From Lysobacteraceae bacterium (GTDB taxonomy: Bacteria > Pseudomonadota > Gammaproteobacteria > Xanthomonadales > Ahniellaceae), in contig JAJTHZ010000131.1 in the NCBI GenBank assembly GCA_021299185.1, positions 1 through 64,000 of the forward strand: 64,000 nucleotides of DNA, read 5' to 3'. The translations under genes were made by a program, and so were the position numbers. The notes under the pieces are model-generated. The model made no database searches, was not told the origin of the DNA, and saw nothing but the letters and a program-made list of their open reading frames with translations. Shown one piece after another: positions 10,300 through 17,603 of this stretch (position 1 is its first letter; each line of letters begins with the position of its first letter).

Positions 10300-11634
10300 T
10301 CAGGGCGCGGGCTCGCCGACCGGGGGCAGGCCGGCGGTCGCGGGGAACACGCAGGCGAAGGTGCTGCCGCGGCCGACTTCGCTCTCGATCTCCAGCCGCG
10401 CGTGGTGCAGGGCGAGGGCGTGCTTGACGATCGACAGGCCGAGCCCGGTGCCGCCGTGCGCGCGCGAGCGGCTGGTCGACACGCGGTAGAAGCGCTCGGT
10501 GATCCGCGGCAGGTGCTCGGCCGGGATGCCGTAGCCGGTGTCGACCACGCGGAAGCGCAGCTCGTCGCCGCGGCGCTCCCAGTGGATGTCGATGCGACCC
10601 TCCGGCGTGTAGCGGACCGCGTTGCTGACCAGGTTGGAGAACGCACTGTGCAGGTACTGGTTGGACCCGCGCAGGTCGAGGTCGCAGTCGACGTGCAGGG
10701 CTACCGCCTGCCGGCCCTGGCCGAGCGCCTCGGCGTCGCGCTTGAGCGAGGCGAGCAGCGGGCGCATCGCGACGCGCTCGTCGGGCGCCTCCTGCTGCGC
10801 CTCCAGCCGCGACAGGGTGAGCAGGTCCTCGACGATCTGCGCCATGCGCCGCGACTGCGCGCGCAGGTCGGCCAGCATCGGCGCCCATTCCGGCGCGTCG
10901 TCCGGCTCGAGCATGTCGAGGTAGCCGTGCAGGACGGTGAGCGGGGTGCGCAGTTCGTGCGAGACGTTGGCCACGAAGTCGCGCCGCACCTGCTCCAGCC
11001 GCATCAGGTTGCTGATGTCGCGCACCACCAGCATGGTCTGGTCGCCCGCGTAGTGGATCAGGCGGAACGACAGCCGCATCGCCTCGTCGTGCGGCGCCGG
11101 GACGTCGATCAGGGGCTCGTGGTTGGGGCCGTCGACCAGCCACTTGCGCGCGGCCAGCGGCACGAAGTCGTCGACCCGCTTGCCGCGGTCGCGCGGTGTC
11201 GCCAAGCGCAGCAGGCGGCCGGCGCTCTCGTTGAACCACCGCACGCCACGCTCGCGGTCGAGCACCACCACGCCGTCGGGCAGCGCCGCCGCGGCCTCGC
11301 GGAACGCGCGCAGCAGGGCCACCAGGCGGCGCTTGCGCGAGCGTTCGGCACGCTGCTTGCGCCAGATGAACTCGGCCAGGTCCGACCACGCGCCGTGGCC
11401 CTCGGGCGGCGGCCCGCGGCGCCGCGCGCGCAGCCAGCGCTGCATCCGGTACAGGCTGAGCAGCTGCCAGCAGGCGTAGCCGAACAGCGCGGCCGCCAGC
11501 ACCGGCAGCACGTGGCCGAGCACGAAGCCGACCACGCCGGCGGCGGCCAGCAGCAGGGCGAAGCGGCCCAGCGAAACCTGCCAGGCGTGGCTCAGGGGGG
11601 CGTCGGGGCGCATGGGATCGCGGAAGCCGGGCAT
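10300..11634 (-). CDS. phoR: Phosphate regulon sensor histidine kinase PhoR
   Basis: This 444-residue inner-membrane sensor kinase has two close transmembrane helices at about 25-60, a PAS-like domain (VVVLDRERGVRWFNESAGRLLRL), and the dimerisation/phosphoacceptor box FVANVSHELRTPL. The ATPase domain has N, G1 (DTGYGIP) and G2 (GGTGLGLSIVKHAL) boxes. It begins 33 bases after the phoB stop. Family members sense phosphate status through PstSCAB/PhoU, which are not in this window. Two ATGs are possible (11634 and 11613); neither has a clear ribosome binding site. Confidence 0.95.
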   Translation of the reverse strand: MPGFRDPMRPDAPLSHAWQVSLGRFALLLAAAGVVGFVLGHVLPVLAAALFGYACWQLLSLYRMQRWLRARRRGPPPEGHGAWSDLAEFIWRKQRAERSRKRRLVALLRAFREAAAALPDGVVVLDRERGVRWFNESAGRLLRLATPRDRGKRVDDFVPLAARKWLVDGPNHEPLIDVPAPHDEAMRLSFRLIHYAGDQTMLVVRDISNLMRLEQVRRDFVANVSHELRTPLTVLHGYLDMLEPDDAPEWAPMLADLRAQSRRMAQIVEDLLTLSRLEAQQEAPDERVAMRPLLASLKRDAEALGQGRQAVALHVDCDLDLRGSNQYLHSAFSNLVSNAVRYTPEGRIDIHWERRGDELRFRVVDTGYGIPAEHLPRITERFYRVSTSRSRAHGGTGLGLSIVKHALALHHARLEIESEVGRGSTFACVFPATAGLPPVGEPAP

Positions 11635-11667
11635 CCGCGAGCGTAGCAGCGCCGCGCCGCCGCGGCG

Positions 11668-12381
11668 TCAGACCGTGGTCGAGAAGCGGTAGCCCGAGCC
11701 GCGCACCGTCTGCACCAGGCCATCCAGGGCGAACGGCTCCAGCGTCTTGCGCAGGCGGCGGATGTGGACGTCGACCGTGCGCTCCTCGACGTAGACGTTG
11801 CCGCCCCAGACGTGGTCGAGCAGTTGGCCGCGCGAGTACACGCGCTCCGGGTGGGTCATGAAGAAGTACAGCAGGCGGTATTCGGTGGGACCGATCGGCA
11901 CCGGCTTGTCGCCGGCGAACACGCGGTGCGCGGGGCCGTCGATGCGCAGGCCGCCGAGTTCGACCGTTCCCTGTTCGGTCTCGCTCTGCGTGCGGCGGAT
12001 GACCGCCTTGATGCGCGCGACCAGTTCGCGGGTCGAGAACGGCTTGACCACGTAGTCGTCGACCCCGGCTTCGAGGCCGCCGACGCGGTCGTTCTCCTCG
12101 CCGCGCGCGGTGAGCATGATGATCGGCACCTCGCGGGTCATCTCCTCGCGGCGCAGGCGGCGCGCGAATTCCAGCCCGCTCATGCCCGGCAGCATCCAGT
12201 CGAGCAGGATCAGGTCTGGCACGCGCTGCATGATCGCGTCCTGCGCGGCGCGGGTGTCCCCGGCGTGCACGGGCTCCAGCCCGGCGCGGGTCAGGGCGAA
12301 GGCCACCATGTCGCGGATGGCGGGTTCGTCTTCGACGATGAGGATCTGCTTCTGCACGGTCGCTCGGCGTCCCGCGGCCAC
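11668..12381 (-). CDS. phoB: Phosphate regulon response regulator PhoB
   Basis: This protein of up to 237 residues has an OmpR/PhoB-type receiver domain beginning [15 protein letters not shown]. The phosphoacceptor Asp lies in [13 protein letters not shown], and the conserved Lys in [10 protein letters not shown] winged-helix domain ends [11 protein letters not shown]. The start is one of two GTG codons. That at 12381 has GGAG eight bases upstream; that at 12357 aligns better with the usual family N-terminus. It heads the phoB-phoR-ppk-ppx operon and probably controls itself through the upstream Pho-box-like site. Confidence 0.95.
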   Translation of the reverse strand: MAAGRRATVQKQILIVEDEPAIRDMVAFALTRAGLEPVHAGDTRAAQDAIMQRVPDLILLDWMLPGMSGLEFARRLRREEMTREVPIIMLTARGEENDRVGGLEAGVDDYVVKPFSTRELVARIKAVIRRTQSETEQGTVELGGLRIDGPAHRVFAGDKPVPIGPTEYRLLYFFMTHPERVYSRGQLLDHVWGGNVYVEERTVDVHIRRLRKTLEPFALDGLVQTVRGSGYRFSTTV

Positions 12382-12405
12382 CGTGGCCGCTCCGAGGGTG
12401 ATTCC

Positions 12406-12423
12406 ACTACAGATTTATTGCCG
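12406..12423 (-). promoter_or_regulatory. Candidate Pho box upstream of phoB
   Basis: On the minus strand, 25 bases before the GTG at 12381, the sequence reads CGGCAAT-AAAT-CTGTAGT. The Pho box consensus is two CTGTCAT-like 7-mers separated by an AT-rich 4-mer. The second half matches 5 of 7 bases, the first 4 of 7, and the AAAT spacer is ideal. It is an AT-rich island in a G+C-rich gap, as expected for phoB autoregulation. Confidence 0.5.
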
Positions 12424-12462
12424 GAGCGTGACATCGGCCGGAGGCCGCGTCCCGCCTCGTCG

Positions 12463-14109
12463 TCAGACCTGTCCCGGCAGCATGCGGCGGCGCTGTTCCA
12501 GCGCGACCGGCGTGATCTGGGCGATGCGCGCCTCGATGCGGGCGCGCTGGTAGTAGTCGACGTCGGTGCGCCGCAGCAGGTCGCCGAGCTGCTTGAGCGC
12601 GTCGTCGAAGCGGCCATTGAGCAGGGCGACCTCGGCATGCGCCTCGCCGGCCCGGATCTCGTCGCCGGCCAGTTGGCAGGCCCGTGCGAAGGTGAGGTGC
12701 AGCAGCGCATCCTCGCTGCCGGTGGCCAGCAGCGGCCGCAGGCGTTCCACCGCGGTGGCGGCGGCCTGGCGCGAGCCGCTGGCGACCAGTTGCTGGGCGT
12801 GGGCGATCGCCACCGCGCGGTGCGCGGGGAAACGGGTCGACAGCGCGTTGAGGCGGTCGCGCGCGAGGTCGGCGCGCCCGGCGGCGTCCTCGGCCTCGGA
12901 CAGTGCCAGCGCGTACGCGATCTCGTCGGGCGCGGCGGCGACCAGCGGCCGCAGGACGTCGATCGACTGCGTGGCCTGGCCGGCGCGGGTCAGCGCCAGC
13001 GCGAGGCCGTAGCGCATCGCGGTCGTGTCGCCGTCGGCGGCGTCGATCGCGCGGCGATAGAACGGCACCAGGTCGCCCGGGTTGTCGGCGCCGAGGACCC
13101 GCGCGCGCTCGCGGAAGCGCAGGAACGCGCCGGGGTCGTTGGGCGGCGGCGGGGCGGCGGCGCGCAGGGCGCGCAACTCGCGCGCGAACTCGGCCTGTTC
13201 GCGCATCGACGGCACGCCGTCGAGCGCGACCGTGCGTCCGCCGGTCGCCGCCGGCGGGGCGACCAGGGCCAGCACGCCGGCGTCGGCGGCCACCGTCGGC
13301 GCCGACTGCGGCAGTTCGCGCGCGATCTGCGTGGCGCGATCCTTGGCTTCGGAGACGCGGGTCGCGGTCACCGGGTGGGTGCGCAGGAACTCCGGCACGC
13401 CCTCGCCGGTGTTGGCGCGGGTCGCGCGACCCATGCGCCAGAAAAACGTCGCCATCGCCTGCGGGTCGTAGCCGGCGCGGGCGAGGATCTGGATCCCGAT
13501 CCGGTCGGCCTCGTATTCGTTGGCGCGGGTGAAGTTGATCTGCTGCTGCTGCAGCAGCGCCGAACCGCCGATCACCGCCGCCTGCGCGGCGTCGCCGCTG
13601 GACGCGCCCTGGGCGGCGATCAGCGCGCCGAGCATGGCGAGCATGATCGGCAGCGAGACCTGCTGCATGCTCTCCACCGCGCGCAGGATGTGGCGCTGGG
13701 TGACGTGCGCGACCTCGTGCGCCAGCACGGCGGCGACCTCGGATTCGTTCTCCGCGGTGGCGATCAGGCCGGTGTTCATGCCGATGTAGCCGCCGGGCGC
13801 GGCGAAGGCGTTGATCTGCTCGGAGCGGACCACGAAGAAGGTGAACGGCTGCTCCGGGCGCTCGCTGTGCGAGACCAGGCGGTAGCCCATCGCGGCCAGG
13901 TACTCGTCCAGCAGCGGGTCGTCGGCGACCGCGTTGGCGCCGCGCAGGCTGCGCAGCATCTGCTCGCCGATCTGGCGCTCCTGGTCGGGGCTGATGATGG
14001 CCGCCGCCGAGGAGCCGATGTCGGGCAGGCGCAGGTCCTCGCGCGCGCCGGCGGCCATGCTGACGCTGGCGGCGAGGAGGGCGGGCAGGGCGCGCTGCAG
14101 GAGTTTCAT
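12463..14109 (-). CDS. M48 family metalloprotease with TPR tail (BepA/YfgC-like)
   Basis: This 548-residue protein has a signal peptide (1-22). The M48 catalytic domain carries the zinc motif HEVAH (in AVLAHEVAHVTQRHIL) and the downstream NEYEADRIG that supplies the third ligand. A long C-terminal region of TPR-like helices follows. This is the architecture of E. coli BepA, a periplasmic protease and chaperone for outer-membrane assembly (LptD). The ATG at 14109 follows GGAG-like CTGCAGGAG and starts the signal peptide. It is upstream of phoB on the same strand, but the 80-base gap with a Pho box suggests separate control. Confidence 0.92.
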   Translation of the reverse strand: MKLLQRALPALLAASVSMAAGAREDLRLPDIGSSAAAIISPDQERQIGEQMLRSLRGANAVADDPLLDEYLAAMGYRLVSHSERPEQPFTFFVVRSEQINAFAAPGGYIGMNTGLIATAENESEVAAVLAHEVAHVTQRHILRAVESMQQVSLPIMLAMLGALIAAQGASSGDAAQAAVIGGSALLQQQQINFTRANEYEADRIGIQILARAGYDPQAMATFFWRMGRATRANTGEGVPEFLRTHPVTATRVSEAKDRATQIARELPQSAPTVAADAGVLALVAPPAATGGRTVALDGVPSMREQAEFARELRALRAAAPPPPNDPGAFLRFRERARVLGADNPGDLVPFYRRAIDAADGDTTAMRYGLALALTRAGQATQSIDVLRPLVAAAPDEIAYALALSEAEDAAGRADLARDRLNALSTRFPAHRAVAIAHAQQLVASGSRQAAATAVERLRPLLATGSEDALLHLTFARACQLAGDEIRAGEAHAEVALLNGRFDDALKQLGDLLRRTDVDYYQRARIEARIAQITPVALEQRRRMLPGQV

Positions 14110-14202
14110 CCGCGGTCCGATGGGGGCGATGTGCCGGGAACGCAACCGCACGGGGCTGTGACCCGGTAGTCTACGGGAAAGTTCGCACGCGACTGTTCAG
14201 GA

Positions 14203-14559
14203 ATGGTTTTTTCGATCCTCGTCACCGCCCCCCCGGTCGGCGGCAGCGGCGCGGCCGCGGCGCTGCGCTTCGCCCGCGCCGCGCTGGCGGCGGGGCACGG
14301 GGTGCGCCAGGTGTTCTTCCACGGCGACGGCGTCGCCGCGCTGGTGGCGGTCGATCCGCCGGGCGGCGCGCCCGACCTCGCCGCGGGCTGGGCCGAACTG
14401 TCGTCGGCGCATGGTTTTCCCCTGCTGGCCTGCGAGACCGCGCTGGCGCGGCGCGGGCTCGACCGCTGCGCCGCCACCGGTCCGGTCCGGCCCGGCACCC
14501 TCGGCCAGTTCATGGTCGCGCTGTCCGATGCCGGGCGCGTGGTGCAGTTCCGGGACTGA
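14203..14559 (+). CDS. tusD: Sulfurtransferase TusD (DsrE family)
   Basis: This 118-residue DsrE/TusD protein is the catalytic subunit of the TusBCD sulfur-relay complex, which passes persulfide sulfur from TusA to TusE for 2-thiouridine in tRNA. The active cysteine is Cys77 in PLLACETALARRG, matching Cys78 of the E. coli protein. The start TILVTAPP-like strand (FSILVTAPPVGG) is typical. It heads tusD-tusC-tusB-tusE, with two bases between it and tusC. Confidence 0.95.
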   Translation: MVFSILVTAPPVGGSGAAAALRFARAALAAGHGVRQVFFHGDGVAALVAVDPPGGAPDLAAGWAELSSAHGFPLLACETALARRGLDRCAATGPVRPGTLGQFMVALSDAGRVVQFRD

Positions 14560-14561
14560 GC

Positions 14562-14912
14562 ATGGCGCGCATCGTGCTGCTGTTCGCGCACGGGCCAGAC
14601 GCCGGTGGCGCGGCCCGCGACGGCCTCGACGCCGGCCTCGCGGCGCTGGCGTTCGACCACGACCTGCGGGTGCTGTTCGACGGCGCGGGCGTGTCCCTGC
14701 TGCGCCCCCCGCATGCGCCGGGCGACGGTCTGCCGGACTGGCGGCGCGGCCTGCGCGCGCTGCCGCTGCACGGCGCGACGATCGGCGCGGATTGCGCGGC
14801 GCTGGCGCTGCACGGCCTCGACGGCGGCGCGCTGCTGCTGGACGCGCAGGCGCTGGACCCCGGCGCCCGCCGCCGCTGGCTCGCCGAAGCCGATGTCGTC
14901 CTCGCCTTCTGA
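14562..14912 (+). CDS. tusC: Sulfur relay protein TusC
   Basis: This 116-residue DsrF/TusC-like subunit of the TusBCD complex begins [27 protein letters not shown]. The aligned TusC start is a beta-strand followed by a basic/polar loop, and the family lacks the catalytic cysteine of TusD. Residues 30-45 hold the usual HDLRVLFDGAGV stretch. Order and spacing (2 bases after tusD, 7 before the tusB start) support the call; on its own the sequence would be less certain. Confidence 0.92.
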   Translation: MARIVLLFAHGPDAGGAARDGLDAGLAALAFDHDLRVLFDGAGVSLLRPPHAPGDGLPDWRRGLRALPLHGATIGADCAALALHGLDGGALLLDAQALDPGARRRWLAEADVVLAF

Positions 14913-14919
14913 GCGGCGC

Positions 14920-15222
14920 GTGCTGCACATGGTCGTGCGCCCGCCCTGGGCCGGCGATGCGCTCGCGCGCGCGCTCGACGCGCTCGGCCACGACGATGTC
15001 CTGCTGCTGGCCCAGGACGCCGTGGCGGTCGCCTGCGCGCCCGCGGCGCTCGAACCCCGCATCGCGGCGCGACTCGCCGCCGCCGGCGCCCACGTGCTGG
15101 CCCACGACCTCGCCGCGCGCGGCCTCGCCGATGCCGCGCTGCCCGCGGGCCTGGTGGTGGTCGACGACGTGGCGTGGGTGGGTCTCGCCGCCACCTGCGA
15201 CGTCTGCGTGACCTGGGCATGA
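14920..15222 (+). CDS. tusB: Sulfur relay protein TusB
   Basis: This 100-residue DsrH/TusB-like subunit, from the GTG at 14920, aligns with the family start: VLHMVVRPPW corresponds to the E. coli MLHTLHRSPW. The conserved DDVLLLAQDAV stretch follows. An ATG at 14893 in the same frame would give nine extra residues and overlap tusC; I prefer the GTG on alignment. The stop overlaps the ATG of tusE (ATGA), so the genes are translationally coupled. Confidence 0.9.
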   Translation: MLHMVVRPPWAGDALARALDALGHDDVLLLAQDAVAVACAPAALEPRIAARLAAAGAHVLAHDLAARGLADAALPAGLVVVDDVAWVGLAATCDVCVTWA

Positions 15223-15563
15223 GCGGCGCCCGCGAGATCGCGTTCGAGGGGCGCACGATCGCGCTCGACGAACGCGGCTACCTGCGCCAGCCCGACGACT
15301 GGAGCGAGGCGCTGGCCACCCACCTCGCCGCCGCCGACGGGATCGAACTCGGGCCCGCGCACTGGGAGGTGCTGCGCTTCCTGCGTGCCTACCATGCCGA
15401 CTACGGCCTGTCGCCGCCGATGCGCCTGCTGGTGCGCGAACTGTCGGCGCGGATCGGCGGCGAACGCGGCTCCAGCCGCGCCCTCTACCGTCTGTTCCCC
15501 GAAGGCCCGGCCAAGCAGGCCTGCCGCTACGCCGGGCTGCCGCGGCCCTTGAGTTGCATCTGA
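15219..15563 (+). CDS. tusE: TusE/DsrC family sulfur relay protein with two C-terminal cysteines
   Basis: This 114-residue protein accepts sulfur from TusBCD and hands it to MnmA for tRNA thiolation. The fold signatures are RGYLRQPDDWSEALA near residue 20-35 and LRFLRAYHADYGLSPPMRLL near 50-70. The flexible tail carries the essential penultimate Cys (LSCI). A second Cys lies 11 residues before it (ACRYAGLPRP), the spacing known for DsrC proteins and usually absent from TusE. No dsr genes are nearby, and the operon is a tus operon. It overlaps tusB by four bases. Confidence 0.93.
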   Translation: MSGAREIAFEGRTIALDERGYLRQPDDWSEALATHLAAADGIELGPAHWEVLRFLRAYHADYGLSPPMRLLVRELSARIGGERGSSRALYRLFPEGPAKQACRYAGLPRPLSCI

Positions 15564-15597
15564 GCGGCCGCATCTGGTGCCCTTCACGGAGCCCGCC

Positions 15598-15861
15598 ATG
15601 CCGAAGATCGAGATCTACACCACCGCGGTCTGCCCCTACTGCGTCGCCGCCAAGAACTACCTGGTCGAGAAGGGCGCGCCCGGCTACGAGGAGATCCGCG
15701 TCGACCGCGATCCGCAGCGCTTCGGCGAGATGCTCGCGCGCAGCGGCAATCGCCGCACGGTGCCGCAGATCTTCATCGCCGGCACCCACGTGGGCGGCTT
15801 CGACGACCTGGTCGCGCTGGATCGCGCCGGCGGGCTGGCCCCGCTGCTGGCCGCCGGCTGA
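15598..15861 (+). CDS. grxC: Glutaredoxin 3
   Basis: This 87-residue dithiol glutaredoxin has the CPYC active site at 12-15, TVPQIFI with the cis-Pro near 54-60, and GGFDDL for glutathione binding near 66-71. It is a glutathione-dependent thiol-disulfide oxidoreductase in the cytoplasm. GGAG lies seven bases before the ATG at 15598. It follows tusE by 34 bases and may be co-transcribed with the thiol-based sulfur relay. Confidence 0.96.
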   Translation: MPKIEIYTTAVCPYCVAAKNYLVEKGAPGYEEIRVDRDPQRFGEMLARSGNRRTVPQIFIAGTHVGGFDDLVALDRAGGLAPLLAAG

Positions 15862-15926
15862 AGCCCGCCGCCCGACGTCTTCCCCACCGCGCGCCGCCAC
15901 CCGGCGCGCCGCCGCCGAGGCCTGCC

Positions 15927-16292
15927 ATGAGCGACCGCGTCCAGCAGTTCACCGAATTCCGCAAGCGCATGAACGAGCGCATCCTCGAGCACGACAACCA
16001 GGTCGTGCGGCGCTTCTTCGCGCTGGACACGCAGACCTACAAGGACGGCGCGCTGCCGCTCAAGACCAAGGAACTGCTCGGCCTGGTCGCCTCGCTGGTG
16101 CTGCGCTGCGATGACTGCGTGTCGTACCACGTCGCCCAGTGCAAGGACGCCGGCGTCACCCGCGATGAATTCTTCGAGACCTTCAGCGTCGGCCTGGTGG
16201 TCGGCGGGTCGATCGTGATCCCGCACCTGCGAAGGGCGGTGGATTTCCTCGACCAGTTGGAGGCGAGGGACGGGGCGGCGGCCGAGGATTGA
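15927..16292 (+). CDS. Carboxymuconolactone decarboxylase/AhpD-like protein
   Basis: This 121-residue single-domain protein has the AhpD core motif CDDCVSYHVAQC (about 58-69). The CxxC and following His form the peroxidase-type redox centre of this family. Many members of this short class have unknown substrates; alkylhydroperoxidase or thiol-peroxidase activity is likely. GAGG before the ATG at 15927 supports the start. It follows grxC on the same strand after 65 bases, which may point to a redox role. Confidence 0.9.
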   Translation: MSDRVQQFTEFRKRMNERILEHDNQVVRRFFALDTQTYKDGALPLKTKELLGLVASLVLRCDDCVSYHVAQCKDAGVTRDEFFETFSVGLVVGGSIVIPHLRRAVDFLDQLEARDGAAAED

Positions 16293-16301
16293 TTCCGATT
16301 T

Positions 16302-16385
16302 CGGGGCCCAGGGTATAGCGCCCAGGGTATAGGCCGATTGGCTCCGCCTGCGGCTGCGCCCCTATACCCTCTTCCCTATACCCTC
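16302..16385. repeat. GGGCCCAGGGTATAG repeat array with inverted arms (locus 2)
   Basis: The left arm (16304-16333) has GGGCCCAGGGTATAG and GCCCAGGGTATAGG. After a 28-base loop the right arm (16361-16385) has CCTATACCCT and CCCTATACCC, the reverse complement of the TATAG-bearing unit. A single CTGGGCCCTGG follows at 16439. The array sits between two genes on the same strand, so it is not restricted to convergent ends. Confidence 0.85.
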
Positions 16386-16502
16386 GTTCGGTTGACAGCG
16401 CGCGGGCTTGAACTGCCCGGCCGAGCGTTTCGTGCGAACTGGGCCCTGGCCCCTCCCAAAGCCGACTGGCCCCCGCACCCGCCCATCCGCGATAATCATG
16501 GG

Positions 16503-16511
16503 TTATCCACA
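16503..16511 (+). promoter_or_regulatory. DnaA-box-like 9-mer upstream of isocitrate dehydrogenase
   Basis: TTATCCACA, a perfect match to the strong DnaA box of E. coli, lies 36 bases before the ATG at 16547. It is just downstream of a -10-like GATAAT (16491-16496) that lacks a good -35. It is a single box, so it is not an origin. It might tie this promoter to DnaA, or be chance. Confidence 0.35.
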
Positions 16512-16546
16512 CGAGGGCGCACTCCCCGCGCCCGGAGAGGAACCCG

Positions 16547-17551
16547 ATGAGCAACAGGATTTCGGTGATCCGCGGCGACGGCATCGGCCCGGAGATCATG
16601 GACGCCACGCTGCGCGTGCTCGACGCGCTGAAGGCCGGACTCGACTACGAGTTCGTCGACGCCGGCATGGCTGTGCTCGACAAGCACGGCGAGTTGCTGC
16701 CGGCCGCCACCCTGGAGTCGATCGCGCGCAACCGGATCGCGCTCAAGAGCCCCTTGACTACCCCGGTCGGCGAGGGCTTCACCTCGATCAACGTCGAACT
16801 GCGCAAGCGCTTCGACCTCTACGCCAACGTGCGCCCGGCGATCTCGTTCCCCGGCACCAAGGCGCGCTACGAGAACATCGACATCATCACCGTGCGCGAG
16901 AACACCGAGGGCGCGTACATCGGCGAAGGCCAGGCAATGTCGCTCGACGGCCAGACCGCCACGCTGGCGCAGAAGATCACCGTGAAAGGTTCGCAGCGCA
17001 TCGTGCGCTACGCCTTCGACCTCGCGCGCGCGATCGGCCGCCGCAAGGTGACCGTGGTGCACAAGGCGAACATCCTCAAGAGCACCTCCGGCCTGTTCCT
17101 GAAGGTCGCGCGCGAAGTCGCCGCCGACTATCCGGACATCGAGAAGCAGGAGATGATCGTCGACAACACCTGCATGCAGCTGGTGATGAATCCCTGGCAG
17201 TTCGACGTCATCGTCACCACCAACCTGTTCGGCGACATCCTGTCCGACCTGTGCGCGGGCCTGGTTGGCGGGCTGGGCCTCGCGCCGGGGGCCAACATCG
17301 GCAGCGAGGCGGCGATCTTAGAGGCGGTGCACGGCTCGGCGCCCGACATCGCCGGGCGCGGCATCGCCAACCCCTGCGCGCTGCTGCTCGCCGCCTGCCA
17401 GATGCTCGACCACATCGGCCAGCCGGACAACGCGCGGCGACTGCGGCTGGCGATCCGGGCGACCCTCGACGCGCGCGATCGCACCACACCCGACCTCGGC
17501 GGCAGCGGCAGCACGGCGAGCCTCGCCGAGGCCGTGATCTCGCGCCTCTGA
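16547..17551 (+). CDS. icd: NAD-dependent isocitrate dehydrogenase
   Basis: This 334-residue isocitrate/isopropylmalate dehydrogenase family enzyme is expected to oxidatively decarboxylate isocitrate to 2-oxoglutarate in the TCA cycle. Visible motifs are GDGIGPE near the start, the substrate loop ENTEGAYIGEG, VHKANILK with the catalytic Lys, the metal-binding TNLFGDILSDLCAGLVGGLG, and HGSAPDIAGRGIANP. The HGSAPDI stretch and short length fit the NAD-using class rather than the long NADP-IDH. Homoisocitrate or tartrate dehydrogenase are less likely alternatives. GGAGAGGAA precedes the ATG. It is convergent with the metallopeptidase gene. Confidence 0.92.
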   Translation: MSNRISVIRGDGIGPEIMDATLRVLDALKAGLDYEFVDAGMAVLDKHGELLPAATLESIARNRIALKSPLTTPVGEGFTSINVELRKRFDLYANVRPAISFPGTKARYENIDIITVRENTEGAYIGEGQAMSLDGQTATLAQKITVKGSQRIVRYAFDLARAIGRRKVTVVHKANILKSTSGLFLKVAREVAADYPDIEKQEMIVDNTCMQLVMNPWQFDVIVTTNLFGDILSDLCAGLVGGLGLAPGANIGSEAAILEAVHGSAPDIAGRGIANPCALLLAACQMLDHIGQPDNARRLRLAIRATLDARDRTTPDLGGSGSTASLAEAVISRL

Positions 17552-17603
17552 GGGCGCGCCCCGCGGACGCGAGCAGGGACGGGCTGTGCCCGTCCCTGCA
17601 CCG

